DNA from: Sorangium aterium
GTDB lineage: Bacteria; Myxococcota_A; Polyangia; Polyangiales; Polyangiaceae
Length of the DNA stretch: 64,000 nt
NCBI RefSeq assembly: GCF_028368935.1
Contig: NZ_JAQNDK010000001.1
Coordinates: forward strand, 3,658,001 to 3,722,000
Direction: 5' to 3'
Below the pieces are notes generated by a model. It was not told where the DNA came from. It searched no databases and saw only the letters and a program-made list of their open reading frames with translations. The position numbers and the translations under genes are program-made. Of this stretch, positions 47,544 through 55,783 are shown piece after piece (within the stretch, counting starts at the first letter, position 1; the number at the start of each line of letters is the position of its first letter).

Positions 47544-48955
47544 GCCTCGCCCCTGGCCGGCGCCACCTTGCCCTGCGCGCTGATGAACGCGCGAGGATCG
47601 GTGACCGGCTCGCGATCGAGGACGGGTCGCGCCTCGTCGGTGCCGAACATCGCGACGTAGTCGCCGTGGAACCCGTCGCAGATGTCGCGGAGCGCGCACC
47701 GCTGGCACCCCGCGCCCTTCTGGTAGCCGTTGTGCTCGACGCGGTTCAGCGCGTCGTGGCGGTAGGCCTCATCGCGATCCCCGCGGCGGCGGAGGAGCTT
47801 GTAGGACAGCCCTTCCAGCTTCCTCATCATGGGGCCGAGCCGCGGGTCCGTGTCGGCGCGGAGCATCCGGCCCCGGAGGTCGATCGCGTCCGCCAGGCGG
47901 AGGAGCGGCTGCCGGAGCCGGCCGAGGCGCGGCCGCGCGCCGAGCGGGACGGGCGGCGACACCGCGCCGGCCCGCATCCGCTGCGGGCCCTTGTTGGTCC
48001 AGGTCCAGCTCGCGAAATCCCACTCGTGCGGGTCGTACGAGAGCTGCTGGTAGTTGTACACAGACGGCCAGTGGCGCTCGGGGACGATGCAGTGGGGCAG
48101 GTACCGGACGTTCGCCTCGACGCCGGCCTGCGCGAGCACGTCCAGGGCCTCGTCGAGCGGGCCCCGCAGGTCGCCATAACGAGGCACGTTCTCCGCGGTG
48201 CGGGCGCCCTCCTTGCGCTGATCCGCGAAGGGGTTGAAGGCGAGGAAGTTGACGGCGCGCGCCCCGAGCTCCACCGACAGCTTCGCGATCGCCGGCAGCT
48301 GCGGCACCGCGAGCTTGGACATCACGCAGTTCACGCGGAACGGCACGTCGAGCGCGATGAGGTGGTTCAGCGCGCGCATCTGGCGCACGTGCGCGCCGCT
48401 CACGCCCACGGCCGCGTCGTGCGCCTTCCCGAGCCCCTGGACGCTGACGAGGAAGTCGGCGACGCCGGAGTCCTTGAACTGCTGCGCCTTGTCGCGCTTG
48501 TCGAGCACCAGCGCGTTCGTGATGAGCGTCGGCGCGAGGCCGATCCCGGCGCAGTACCGGATCAGCGCGTGGATGTCGCGCCAGATGGTCGGCTCGCCGC
48601 CCTGGATGTCGATCGCGTCGTTCCCGTAGAACTCGACGAGGGTCCGGCAGATCTCCTGCGCCTTCTCCAGCGACATGAACGGGTGCTCGGGGTGCTCCTT
48701 GTCCTCGATCCGATCGAGGAAGTAGCAGAAGTGGCAGCGCAGGTTGCACGTCTGCCCGAGCCACAGCACGCCGCGGCGCGTGAGCGCTCGGGTCTTGCCG
48801 TGGGGCCGCGGCGCGGCGGCCGGGCGCGCGGCCGGCACCGCCAGGGCGAGGGCTCGCTCGAGCAGGATCTCCGGCGGCTCGATGTCCGCCGAGACCAGCG
48901 ACTCCTTTCGCCTGAGCTGCACCAACGAAACGTTGCCATCCGTGCTTGTCTTCAC
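47540..48955 (-). CDS. Radical SAM enzyme with C-terminal Cys cluster (first gene of operon)
   Basis: GTG 48953-48955 follows GGAGAGGA and gives 471 residues. The radical SAM cluster motif is C70-x3-C74-x2-C77 (TCNLRCHFC), with QGGEPTIW as the GGEP motif near 120. The C-terminus holds CQRCALRDICDGFHGDYV, a partial SPASM/auxiliary cluster motif. It could act on a sugar nucleotide, a lipid carrier or a peptide. It leads a six-gene set coupled by ATGA overlaps (47540-47543, 46764-46767, 44537-44540). There is no peptide precursor gene visible next to it, so sugar or lipid modification is favoured over RiPP maturation. Upstream in-frame ATG 48988 is an alternative start. Confidence 0.82.
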   Translation of the reverse strand: MKTSTDGNVSLVQLRRKESLVSADIEPPEILLERALALAVPAARPAAAPRPHGKTRALTRRGVLWLGQTCNLRCHFCYFLDRIEDKEHPEHPFMSLEKAQEICRTLVEFYGNDAIDIQGGEPTIWRDIHALIRYCAGIGLAPTLITNALVLDKRDKAQQFKDSGVADFLVSVQGLGKAHDAAVGVSGAHVRQMRALNHLIALDVPFRVNCVMSKLAVPQLPAIAKLSVELGARAVNFLAFNPFADQRKEGARTAENVPRYGDLRGPLDEALDVLAQAGVEANVRYLPHCIVPERHWPSVYNYQQLSYDPHEWDFASWTWTNKGPQRMRAGAVSPPVPLGARPRLGRLRQPLLRLADAIDLRGRMLRADTDPRLGPMMRKLEGLSYKLLRRRGDRDEAYRHDALNRVEHNGYQKGAGCQRCALRDICDGFHGDYVAMFGTDEARPVLDREPVTDPRAFISAQGKVAPARGEA

Positions 48956-49109
48956 GTGGTCCTCTCCTGGATTCGATCCTTCACGCACGGCGCGCGGCGC
49001 CCTGCCGCTTCACGTGACTGCTGCCGGGAAGTTGAACCGCACCGCGATCGGGGCGATAGGGGAGCGGCATGCGCGCGCGGCGACCTCCGGTGAGGGATCT
49101 CCTCGATCC

Positions 49110-50375
49110 ATGACGTCGTCGGCGCTCCGCGAGGACGCCCCGCCGCCGGCGAGGCGAAGCGTCTCGGGCAGCATGGCGCTGAAGACCGCGAGCGATCTCG
49201 TCTCGCGCGGCGTCCGCATGCTCCTCGCCGTGGTCGCCGCGCGGCTCCTGGGGCCGGCGGGCTTCGGCGACTACAGCTACGCCTTCGCCGTGGGCTTCCT
49301 GCTCGGCGAGCTCGCGGACCTCGGCCTTCACCTGTTCATCGCGCGGGAGGTGGCCCGCGATCCCGGCGCTCCCATCGGCCCGCTCGTGCGCCTCAAGCTC
49401 GCCGTGACGCTGGCCGCCGGCGCCGTCGGCCTCGTTGTCGGCCTCCTCGCGGGCGCGGCCTCGCCGCGCCGGACGCTCGTGTGGCTGCTGACGGCCGCGT
49501 GGCTCATGGCCTCGTTCGTCGAGATGCTCAACCAGGTGTTCCGCGGGCACCAGCGGATGGAGCGCGAGGTGATGGTGGCGGTCACCATGGCCGTCACGTC
49601 CTTCGGCCTGGGGACGGGGGCGCTGCTCTCGGGGCTCGGCGCGCTCGGCCTGGCGTGGAGCCTCGTCGCGGGACACCTGGTCGCCCTCACGCTGGCCCTG
49701 ACCCTCGCCGCCCAGCTGCTCGAGCGCCGGCAGTGGTCCAGCGAGGGCGCGGCGCTGCCGCAGGGCTTCCTCCGCGAGGCCGGGCCGCTCGCTGTGGTGA
49801 TGCTCGCCAGCCCCCTCTACTTCCAGCTCGATCTCCTGATGCTGGGCTGGATGAGCACCCCCCACGCGGTCGGCGACATGAGCGCGGTCCAGCGCATGAT
49901 CGGCGGCGCCATGATGCTGCCGGGCGTCGTGCGCGCGGCGGTCTTCCCCGCCTTCGTCGCCAGCCGCTCCGCGAGCGCCCGCAGGCGCCTCGCCACGCTC
50001 ACCTTCGTCGGGCTCATGGCCGCGGGCGCGCTCATGAGCGCCGTCGTGTGGTGGATCGGCGGGCCGCTCGTCCGGATCGTGTTCGGCCCCGACTACGCGA
50101 GCGCCGTGCTGCCGCTGCAGCTCCTGACCACGGCGCTCGTGTGGATGGTGCCGGAGCTCGCCATCGGCCCGATGCTGTTCGCCGCGGGCCAGCAGCGCCC
50201 GTACGCGGCCCTCTGGACGGCCACCGTGCTCCTCATCGCCGCCGGGGACCTGTGGGCGGTGCCCGCGCACGGCGCCGCCGGCGCGGCCGCGGTGAAGCTC
50301 GTGGTCACGCTCGGCCTCGTGGCCGGCGAGGTGATCGTCCTCTTTCGCGTCAGGGACCACCTCGGGGCCTCCTGA
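49110..50375 (+). CDS. Polysaccharide flippase (Wzx/MATE-like)
   Basis: The 421-residue protein has 12-14 hydrophobic segments and the oligosaccharide flippase start SGSMALKTASDLVSRGVRML then AARLLGPAGFGDYSYAFA (residues 20-60). It should move lipid-linked repeat units across the inner membrane. It is transcribed away from the radical SAM operon, with 154 bp between starts, and faces the sugar transferase operon convergently. No Wzy polymerase or chain-length regulator is visible in the window. Confidence 0.85.
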   Translation: MTSSALREDAPPPARRSVSGSMALKTASDLVSRGVRMLLAVVAARLLGPAGFGDYSYAFAVGFLLGELADLGLHLFIAREVARDPGAPIGPLVRLKLAVTLAAGAVGLVVGLLAGAASPRRTLVWLLTAAWLMASFVEMLNQVFRGHQRMEREVMVAVTMAVTSFGLGTGALLSGLGALGLAWSLVAGHLVALTLALTLAAQLLERRQWSSEGAALPQGFLREAGPLAVVMLASPLYFQLDLLMLGWMSTPHAVGDMSAVQRMIGGAMMLPGVVRAAVFPAFVASRSASARRRLATLTFVGLMAAGALMSAVVWWIGGPLVRIVFGPDYASAVLPLQLLTTALVWMVPELAIGPMLFAAGQQRPYAALWTATVLLIAAGDLWAVPAHGAAGAAAVKLVVTLGLVAGEVIVLFRVRDHLGAS

Positions 50376-50427
50376 GCGGCCGAGGAGCGGGCCTCTCGCG
50401 GCGTCGTCGATCGCCCGGCGTGCCACG

Positions 50428-51315
50428 TCAGTAGCTCCCCACGCCGAAGAGCATGCGCAGCGGCGTGATCGCCATGATCTTCAGGTCGCCCCAGAAGCTG
50501 GCGTTGGCCAGGTAGTAGATGTCGAGGATGACGCTCTGGTCGAAGGTCACCTGGTTGCGCGCCACGACCTGCCACAGGCCCGTGATCCCGGGACGGCCGT
50601 CGGTGCGGAGGCGGTGCCACGCCTTGAGCGCGTCGTACTCCGCCATCGGATAGGGCCTCGGCCCCACCAGGGCCATGTCGCCTTTGAGGACGTGGAGGAG
50701 CTGGGGGATCTCGTCGAGGCACAGCCAGCGCAGGACGCCGCCCAGCCGCGTGATGCGCGGATCCCTCGGGTGCTTGGGGATGACGACCCCATCGTCGCGC
50801 ACGAAGCCGGGGATCTCGCCGCGGATGACCGAGAGCCGCGCGGCGTCGCTCCTGTCCTCGCCGTCCCGGCGCCGCGTCCGCATCGTCCGGTACTTGAAGA
50901 ACAGGAACGGCTTCCCGCGCAGCCCTGCGCGCGGAGCGACGTGGAACGCCCCGCCCGGGGACTCGAGGCGGATCAGCAGCGCGATCGTCAGCCACAGCGG
51001 CGCGCCCCCGAGCAGCACCGACAGGGCCACGAGCATCTCGACGGCCCGGGTGGCCGCTGCGTCGAGGCCGCCCCGCTCGCCCGAGCCGAACCGGACCACC
51101 GGGAGCCCCTCCGCGGTCCGCTCGGACAGGCCGAGGCGCTCCGCGAGCCACTCGAGGTCCCGCGAGGCGATCGCGACGGCCTGCGCCCGCTCGCGCGCCC
51201 GGTGCAGCACGTCCCCCACCGCGTCGAGGCCCTCGACGACGACGGGGGCGCCCGGATCCGCCGGAGGAGGCGGCGCGGTTGCACCTTGAGCGAAGGACGT
51301 CGTTGCAACGGTCAA
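50428..51315 (-). CDS. Undecaprenyl-phosphate sugar phosphotransferase (initiating)
   Basis: The 295-residue protein has one hydrophobic segment (about 92-112) and the C-terminal bacterial sugar transferase domain: FFKYRTMR (137-144), DEIPQLLHVLKGDMALVGPR near 208, GITGLWQV and the FDQSVILDIYY motif. It moves a sugar-phosphate from UDP-sugar to undecaprenyl phosphate, the first step of the repeat unit. It lacks the four N-terminal membrane segments of WbaP/WcaJ, so it is a short PglC-like form with an added N-terminal region. It is the last gene of the second operon. Confidence 0.88.
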   Translation of the reverse strand: MTVATTSFAQGATAPPPPADPGAPVVVEGLDAVGDVLHRARERAQAVAIASRDLEWLAERLGLSERTAEGLPVVRFGSGERGGLDAAATRAVEMLVALSVLLGGAPLWLTIALLIRLESPGGAFHVAPRAGLRGKPFLFFKYRTMRTRRRDGEDRSDAARLSVIRGEIPGFVRDDGVVIPKHPRDPRITRLGGVLRWLCLDEIPQLLHVLKGDMALVGPRPYPMAEYDALKAWHRLRTDGRPGITGLWQVVARNQVTFDQSVILDIYYLANASFWGDLKIMAITPLRMLFGVGSY

Positions 51316-51376
51316 GAAAACCTCCTGGTGGTCTCCGGTCCGGCGTCGCGGCGGTCCCCCGCCCTGCCGTCTCGCC

Positions 51377-52177
51377 TCAGCCCTCTCTCAGCTGCTCCCC
51401 GAACGCCCGGCGCGTCCGCCACCGCGCCCACGCCGGAAAGAGCTCTCCCACCACGCTGCGCAGGCGGAGCCGCAGCGGAGCGCCGCCCTGCGCCCGCGGC
51501 TCGCGCCAGAGCGCGGCCACGCTCTCGGCGACCCGGTCCACCGGGACGCCGCCGTCGTGCGGCCGGGACACCGACCCCCGGCGCCGCCGCTCGTCCTCGT
51601 GCAGGCCCGTGTCCACCCAGCCGGGGTGCACCTGGGAGACCCGGATCCCCCGGGGCGCGAGCTCGAGCTCGAGCGCGTCGCTGAGGCCACGGACGGCGAA
51701 CTTCGTGGCGCAGTAGACGCTCTTCATGGGCACGGCGCGGAACGAGACCTCGGAGCCGACGTTGATGATGTGGCCGCCGCCGTCCCCCATCGCCTGCGCC
51801 GCGTGCCGGCAGCCGAGGATGACGCCGAGGAGGTTGGTGCGGACGATCGCCTCCACGTCCTCGAGCGCCATCTCGTCGAGGCGCCCGTAGCCCTCCCGGG
51901 CGGCGTTGTTGACGACGACGTCGATCCCCCCGAGGAAAGCGCGCGCCGCGCCGAAGAAGGCGCGCTGGGAGGCGTCGTCGCCGACGTCCACCGCGCCCGT
52001 GCCGAGCCGGCGGCCCGCGCCCTCGGGCGCTGCGCTCTGCTGCAATGCGAGGAGCGCCCGCTCGTCCCGCGCGCCGGCGAACACCCGGTGCCCCTCCGCG
52101 AGCGCGCGCGCGACGATGGCCCGCCCGATCCCGCGGGAGCCGCCGAGCACGACGATGGCGAGCGTCCGCTCAGGCAC
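51377..52177 (-). CDS. Short-chain dehydrogenase/reductase
   Basis: The 266-residue classical SDR has the cofactor motif GGSRGIGR (13-20), NNAA (about 90) and the catalytic Tyr-x-x-x-Lys in VYCATKFA (about 155). GTG 52175-52177 overlaps the upstream radical SAM stop by 8 bp; TTG 52192 is an alternative start. It may reduce a keto sugar or a lipid intermediate. The C-terminal 50 residues are basic and could touch the membrane. The sugar transferase follows after 61 bp. Confidence 0.85.
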   Translation of the reverse strand: MPERTLAIVVLGGSRGIGRAIVARALAEGHRVFAGARDERALLALQQSAAPEGAGRRLGTGAVDVGDDASQRAFFGAARAFLGGIDVVVNNAAREGYGRLDEMALEDVEAIVRTNLLGVILGCRHAAQAMGDGGGHIINVGSEVSFRAVPMKSVYCATKFAVRGLSDALELELAPRGIRVSQVHPGWVDTGLHEDERRRRGSVSRPHDGGVPVDRVAESVAALWREPRAQGGAPLRLRLRSVVGELFPAWARWRTRRAFGEQLREG

Positions 52178-53231
52178 GCGCGACCCGCGCAAGCAGATCG
52201 CGCCCCAGGCTGCGCGCGAGGAGCTTCTCGCTGCTCACGAGGTGCTGCTGGTTGAGCCACGGCGCCGCGCAGGCGAAGCAGCCGTGATCGCGCAGGTGCT
52301 CCCACGCGGCCCGGACGCCGACCTCGAGCACGCTCCTGGCGGGGAAGTCCGCGAGCCGCTGGTTGCACGGGTACATGCGGCCGTCGCCGTCGATGAAGGC
52401 GTAGTACCTGCCCGCGCTGCACGGGAGGTACGGGAAGCGCTCTCGCCGCTCCTCCCGGGTCACGCGATCCGCGTCGTGGTGTTGCCACCAGCGCGCCATG
52501 TTCTCCCAGACGCGCTCGCGGAAGACCATCGGCGCCCCCCGGCGCTTCTGCTCGAGCAGCGCGTCCGCCAGGGCCTGCCGCTCGCCCGCGTCGAGGGAGT
52601 TGTCGCCGTGCACGCGCAGCTGCCGATCGGACTGCGGCGCGTAGCTCATGACGACCTCGAGCCGCGCGCCGAAGCGGCCCGCCAGATCGAGGAGCCAGGG
52701 CACCTGGTCCTTGTTCCGGCGGTTCAGCACCGCCTTCACGATGCGCGGAATGCCGCGCGCCTGGCACGCCTCGAGCGCCGTCATGGCCACGGCGAAGGTC
52801 CCCTGACCGCGGTTCAGATCGTTAATCGGCTCCGGACCGTCGACGCTCACGACGATCGAGCTCAGGTTCGCGAGCTCATCCACGCGCTCCTTGACGCGGA
52901 ATCCGCTGGTGACCATTCCGACCGAGATCCCTCGGCTCACCGCCCGCTCGATGATGCGGCCAATGGATTTGTGCAGCATCGGCTCGCCGCCCGTGAGCGT
53001 CAGGACCGCCGTCCCCAGCGCCGCCGCCTCGTCCACGATCGCGCACAGCTGCTCGACCTTGAGCTGTCCGATGTCGTCCTGCCGGTGGTGGTAGTCGCCG
53101 TAGCAGTACTCGCAGCTCAGATGACATCGATTGGTAACACACACATCCACCCAGATCGGACGCGCTTCGCGGGCGAGCTTTGCGCGGACGAGCGAACCCA
53201 GGTAGCGAGGCGAGCGGTGCACGCTCGGCAT
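52170..53231 (-). CDS. Radical SAM enzyme with SPASM-like C-terminus (second)
   Basis: The 353-residue protein has C36-x3-C40-x2-C43 (RCHLSCEYC), TGGEPML and a C-terminal cysteine set (LPCSAG, MYPCNQ, CFACAAP) like SPASM auxiliary clusters. ATG 53229-53231 is preferred because GGAGG lies 10 bp upstream; ATG 53258 is in frame. SPASM enzymes modify peptides or sugars, and AviX12-like members epimerise sugars. Located with an SDR and the initiating sugar transferase, it may epimerise or oxidise a sugar. It shares little beyond the core with the first radical SAM enzyme of the locus. Confidence 0.85.
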   Translation of the reverse strand: MPSVHRSPRYLGSLVRAKLAREARPIWVDVCVTNRCHLSCEYCYGDYHHRQDDIGQLKVEQLCAIVDEAAALGTAVLTLTGGEPMLHKSIGRIIERAVSRGISVGMVTSGFRVKERVDELANLSSIVVSVDGPEPINDLNRGQGTFAVAMTALEACQARGIPRIVKAVLNRRNKDQVPWLLDLAGRFGARLEVVMSYAPQSDRQLRVHGDNSLDAGERQALADALLEQKRRGAPMVFRERVWENMARWWQHHDADRVTREERRERFPYLPCSAGRYYAFIDGDGRMYPCNQRLADFPARSVLEVGVRAAWEHLRDHGCFACAAPWLNQQHLVSSEKLLARSLGRDLLARVARA

Positions 53232-53362
53232 ATTAAGGAACTCGCCTCCAGATGTCATCCGGTCTTTGTAATTACTATTTCCTATGGTAGAGATCCTTCG
53301 ACCGATCACGGTGCCACGGCCCCGAGCTTTACCGAACAGCGCGTCAAGGAGGTATTTTTCCG

Positions 53363-54301
53363 ATGAGTGCGAGCAAGCGAATCCTGGTCACGGGTGGGGC
53401 TGGTTTCCTCGGGTCGCACCTCTGCGCACGGCTTCTGGCCGACGGGCACCACGTGATCTGCGTCGACAGCATGGTGACGGGGCGTGACGAGAACCTCGGG
53501 CCGCTGCTGAAGAACCCGCGGTTCGAGCTGCACCGCTGCGACGTGAGCGAGCCGCTCCGCTTCGAGGTCGAGCAGATCTACAACATGGCCTGCGCGGCGT
53601 CGCCCGTGAAGTACCGGGCCGATCCGGTGCACACGCTCAACACGAACGTGTTCGGCGCGATCAACGTCCTCCGCCTGGCGCAGGACCTGGGGGCCCGGGT
53701 CCTGCAGGCCTCCACCTCCGAGGTCTATGGCGACGCGCTCGTCCACCCGCAGCACGAGGACTACTGGGGGAACGTCAACCCCATCGGGCCGCGGGCCTGC
53801 TACGACGAGAGCAAGCGGGTCGCGGAGACGTACTTCTGGGAGTACCGCCAGACCCGAAACGTCGATACCGTCATCGTGCGTATTTTCAATACCTACGGCC
53901 CGAACATGGACCGGAACGACGGCCGGGTCATCGCCAACTTCGTTGTGAAGGCGCTGCGCGGCGAGGCGCTGGAGCTGTACGGCGGAGGCCACCGCACGCG
54001 CTCGTTCTGCTTCGTCAGCGACCTGATCGAGGGGCTGGTCCGCGTGATGAACGCCAAGGACCTGACCGGGCCGGTCAACCTCGGGAATCCGGCCGAGACG
54101 AGGATGCAGGACCTCGCCGAGCTCATCATCCGCAAGACCGGCGGGCGCGCGAAGCTGACGATGAGCGATGGCCTCATCGACGATCCCCAGCGGCGCAGGC
54201 CCGACATCTCCCGGGCGACGGAGCTGCTCGGCTGGCGCCCTGTGGTCGATCTCGACTCGGGCCTCGATCGCACGATCGACTGGTTCCGCCCGCGCGTCTG
54301 A
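53363..54301 (+). CDS. UXS-type NAD-dependent sugar-nucleotide decarboxylase/epimerase
   Basis: ATG 53363 follows AAGGAGG. The 312-residue extended SDR has GGAGFLGS (11-18), the active-site YDESK (about 148-152) and ARVLQASTSEVYGD-type core, with high similarity to UDP-glucuronate decarboxylase. UXS makes UDP-xylose from UDP-glucuronate. It should supply xylose or a 4-keto intermediate for the polysaccharide. The divergent radical SAM operon starts 131 bp away, and the gap contains an AT-rich stretch (about 53260-53285) suited to a shared promoter. Confidence 0.9.
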   Translation: MSASKRILVTGGAGFLGSHLCARLLADGHHVICVDSMVTGRDENLGPLLKNPRFELHRCDVSEPLRFEVEQIYNMACAASPVKYRADPVHTLNTNVFGAINVLRLAQDLGARVLQASTSEVYGDALVHPQHEDYWGNVNPIGPRACYDESKRVAETYFWEYRQTRNVDTVIVRIFNTYGPNMDRNDGRVIANFVVKALRGEALELYGGGHRTRSFCFVSDLIEGLVRVMNAKDLTGPVNLGNPAETRMQDLAELIIRKTGGRAKLTMSDGLIDDPQRRRPDISRATELLGWRPVVDLDSGLDRTIDWFRPRV

Positions 54302-54360
54302 CGTCCGGCGACGAGCGCGGGGAGCAGGCTCGCGGGATACAAGCTCAGCCGCACGAACGC

Positions 54361-54508
54361 CGATCACGTCGAGCGAACGTGAAATGAACCGCCAAGGCGC
54401 CAAGGACGCCAAGAGCAGAAAATGTTCTGGCGTCTTGGCGTCCTTGGCGCGCTTGGCGGTTCGAAATTCTGCTCTTTTCTGGCGGGTTTAACCCGCCTGT
54501 CGCGCTGG
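54361..54508. repeat. Dispersed palindromic repeat family 1, copy C
   Basis: It starts CGATCACGTCGAGCG and ends GGTTTAACCCGCCTGTCGCG. Arms ACCGCCAAGGCGCCAAGG and CCTTGGCGCGCTTGGCGG pair around an A/T-rich centre. Same orientation as copy B. It lies between the epimerase stop and the glycosyltransferase stop, so it may terminate both convergent genes. Confidence 0.8.
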
Positions 54509-54531
54509 AGGCGCCCAGCCGGGGCAGGCGC

Positions 54532-55479
54532 TCAGCCGCCCTTCGACGGGAGGCGGCCGGAGGTGGCCATGACGCGCCCGCCGCGGCCGGCGCTGACGTC
54601 CGCCAGGATGCGATCGCGCTGCGCCCGGATCCGCTGTCCGAGCACGCGGTGGATCGCGGCCCTGAGGGCCATTCCCCCGAGCCCGCGCGTGACCGCGCCG
54701 GGCCCCGGCGCCGATCTCAGCCGGTCCAGGAGGATCTTCGCCGCCGTCTGCGCCGAGAGCAGGCGGGCGCCGTCGCGGCGGTGGAGCTCCGGGTAGCTCG
54801 AGCGGAGCTGCTCTCTCGCGGCGGCGTTGCGCGCGAGCGCGCGGACCACGTCGGCCATGCTGTCCACCTCGAAGTGGATGGGCGCCTCGGGGACCACGAC
54901 CAGCGCATCGCCGGCGACGAGCGCCGTGAGCCACGAGTCCTCGGTCACGAGGTCGACGGGCAGCCGAGGCAGCGTCCCGGCAGGCAGGAGCCCACGCTCG
55001 GCCATCACCGCGCCCAGCCGATCGCGATCGATGGCATAGAGGCGACCGGAGATGTAGTCCTGACCGAGGCTGGTCGTCAGCAGGCGGAGGACGGTGCCGA
55101 GCGGCGGGGGCGGCGCCCCGCGCGGCTGCTCGAACGCCGCGGCGACGGCGGCGCGCGGAGAGCGCTCCAGGGCGCGCAGCAGGGCCGAGATGGAGCCCTC
55201 GGCCGGGCGCACGTCCGCGTCCGTGAACACGAGGCGACGGTTGCGCGCCCGGGCCACGAGGGCGTTCCATGCGTTGTTCTTTCCGAGCTCGCTCTCGATG
55301 ACGGCGAGCCGCGGCTCCCGCTCCCGGAACGCCTCGGCGACACGCTCGGTGCCGTCCGTGCACCCGTTGAGACAGACGAGGATCTCGTCCACCTCGGGGC
55401 CGAGCCGCGACAGCTCGGTGAGGGTCGCCTCGATGGTGCGGACTTCGTTGTACGCAGGCAGGCAGATGCTGGCAGCCAT
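54532..55479 (-). CDS. Family 2 glycosyltransferase
   Basis: The 315-residue GT-A enzyme begins ASICLPAYNEVRTIEATL and has the metal-binding DxD as FTDADVRP (about 88-95). The acceptor part contains VTEDSWL, the ED of which is the likely base. ATG 55477-55479 is preferred, since homology begins there; GTG 55545 would add a leader. It adds a sugar to the lipid-linked repeat or decorates it. No membrane segment is strong, so it is probably peripheral at the inner membrane. Confidence 0.83.
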   Translation of the reverse strand: MAASICLPAYNEVRTIEATLTELSRLGPEVDEILVCLNGCTDGTERVAEAFREREPRLAVIESELGKNNAWNALVARARNRRLVFTDADVRPAEGSISALLRALERSPRAAVAAAFEQPRGAPPPPLGTVLRLLTTSLGQDYISGRLYAIDRDRLGAVMAERGLLPAGTLPRLPVDLVTEDSWLTALVAGDALVVVPEAPIHFEVDSMADVVRALARNAAAREQLRSSYPELHRRDGARLLSAQTAAKILLDRLRSAPGPGAVTRGLGGMALRAAIHRVLGQRIRAQRDRILADVSAGRGGRVMATSGRLPSKGG

Positions 55480-55783
55480 CGACTCCGACGCATACCACCA
55501 CGCCGGCTCGGGTGTCACGCGGCGCGCGCCGCGCGGGATGGCCACCCAGGAACTGACGATGGCGACGATGGCGACGATGGCGGTCGCGCCGGCGATGCCG
55601 ACGCGGTCGCACCCATTGCACGAAATTTAGGCTTGGGTAAGGCTCCTGATTATGTTAGCGTAAGAACAACCCCGCGTGACTACAAAGTCCGCCGGAGGTT
55701 CGCGCCGTCGCGCTGGTCTCGCGCCTGACGTCATCGTGATCCTTAGGTGTGCCGGTCCAGGTGCGGCGCTGAAAGGAGAGCTT
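55480..55783. other. Non-coding gap with short tandem repeat
   Basis: GACGATGGC occurs three times in tandem at 55555-55581, in the upstream leader of the glycosyltransferase. The AT-rich piece 55620-55680 probably carries the promoter of the next gene. No gene is seen. Confidence 0.45.

Noticed and set aside
47540-48955. RiPP biosynthesis as the role of the first radical SAM enzyme
   Set aside because: No precursor-like small gene, leader-binding domain or peptidase/exporter pair is adjacent; glycan genes are directly coupled instead.
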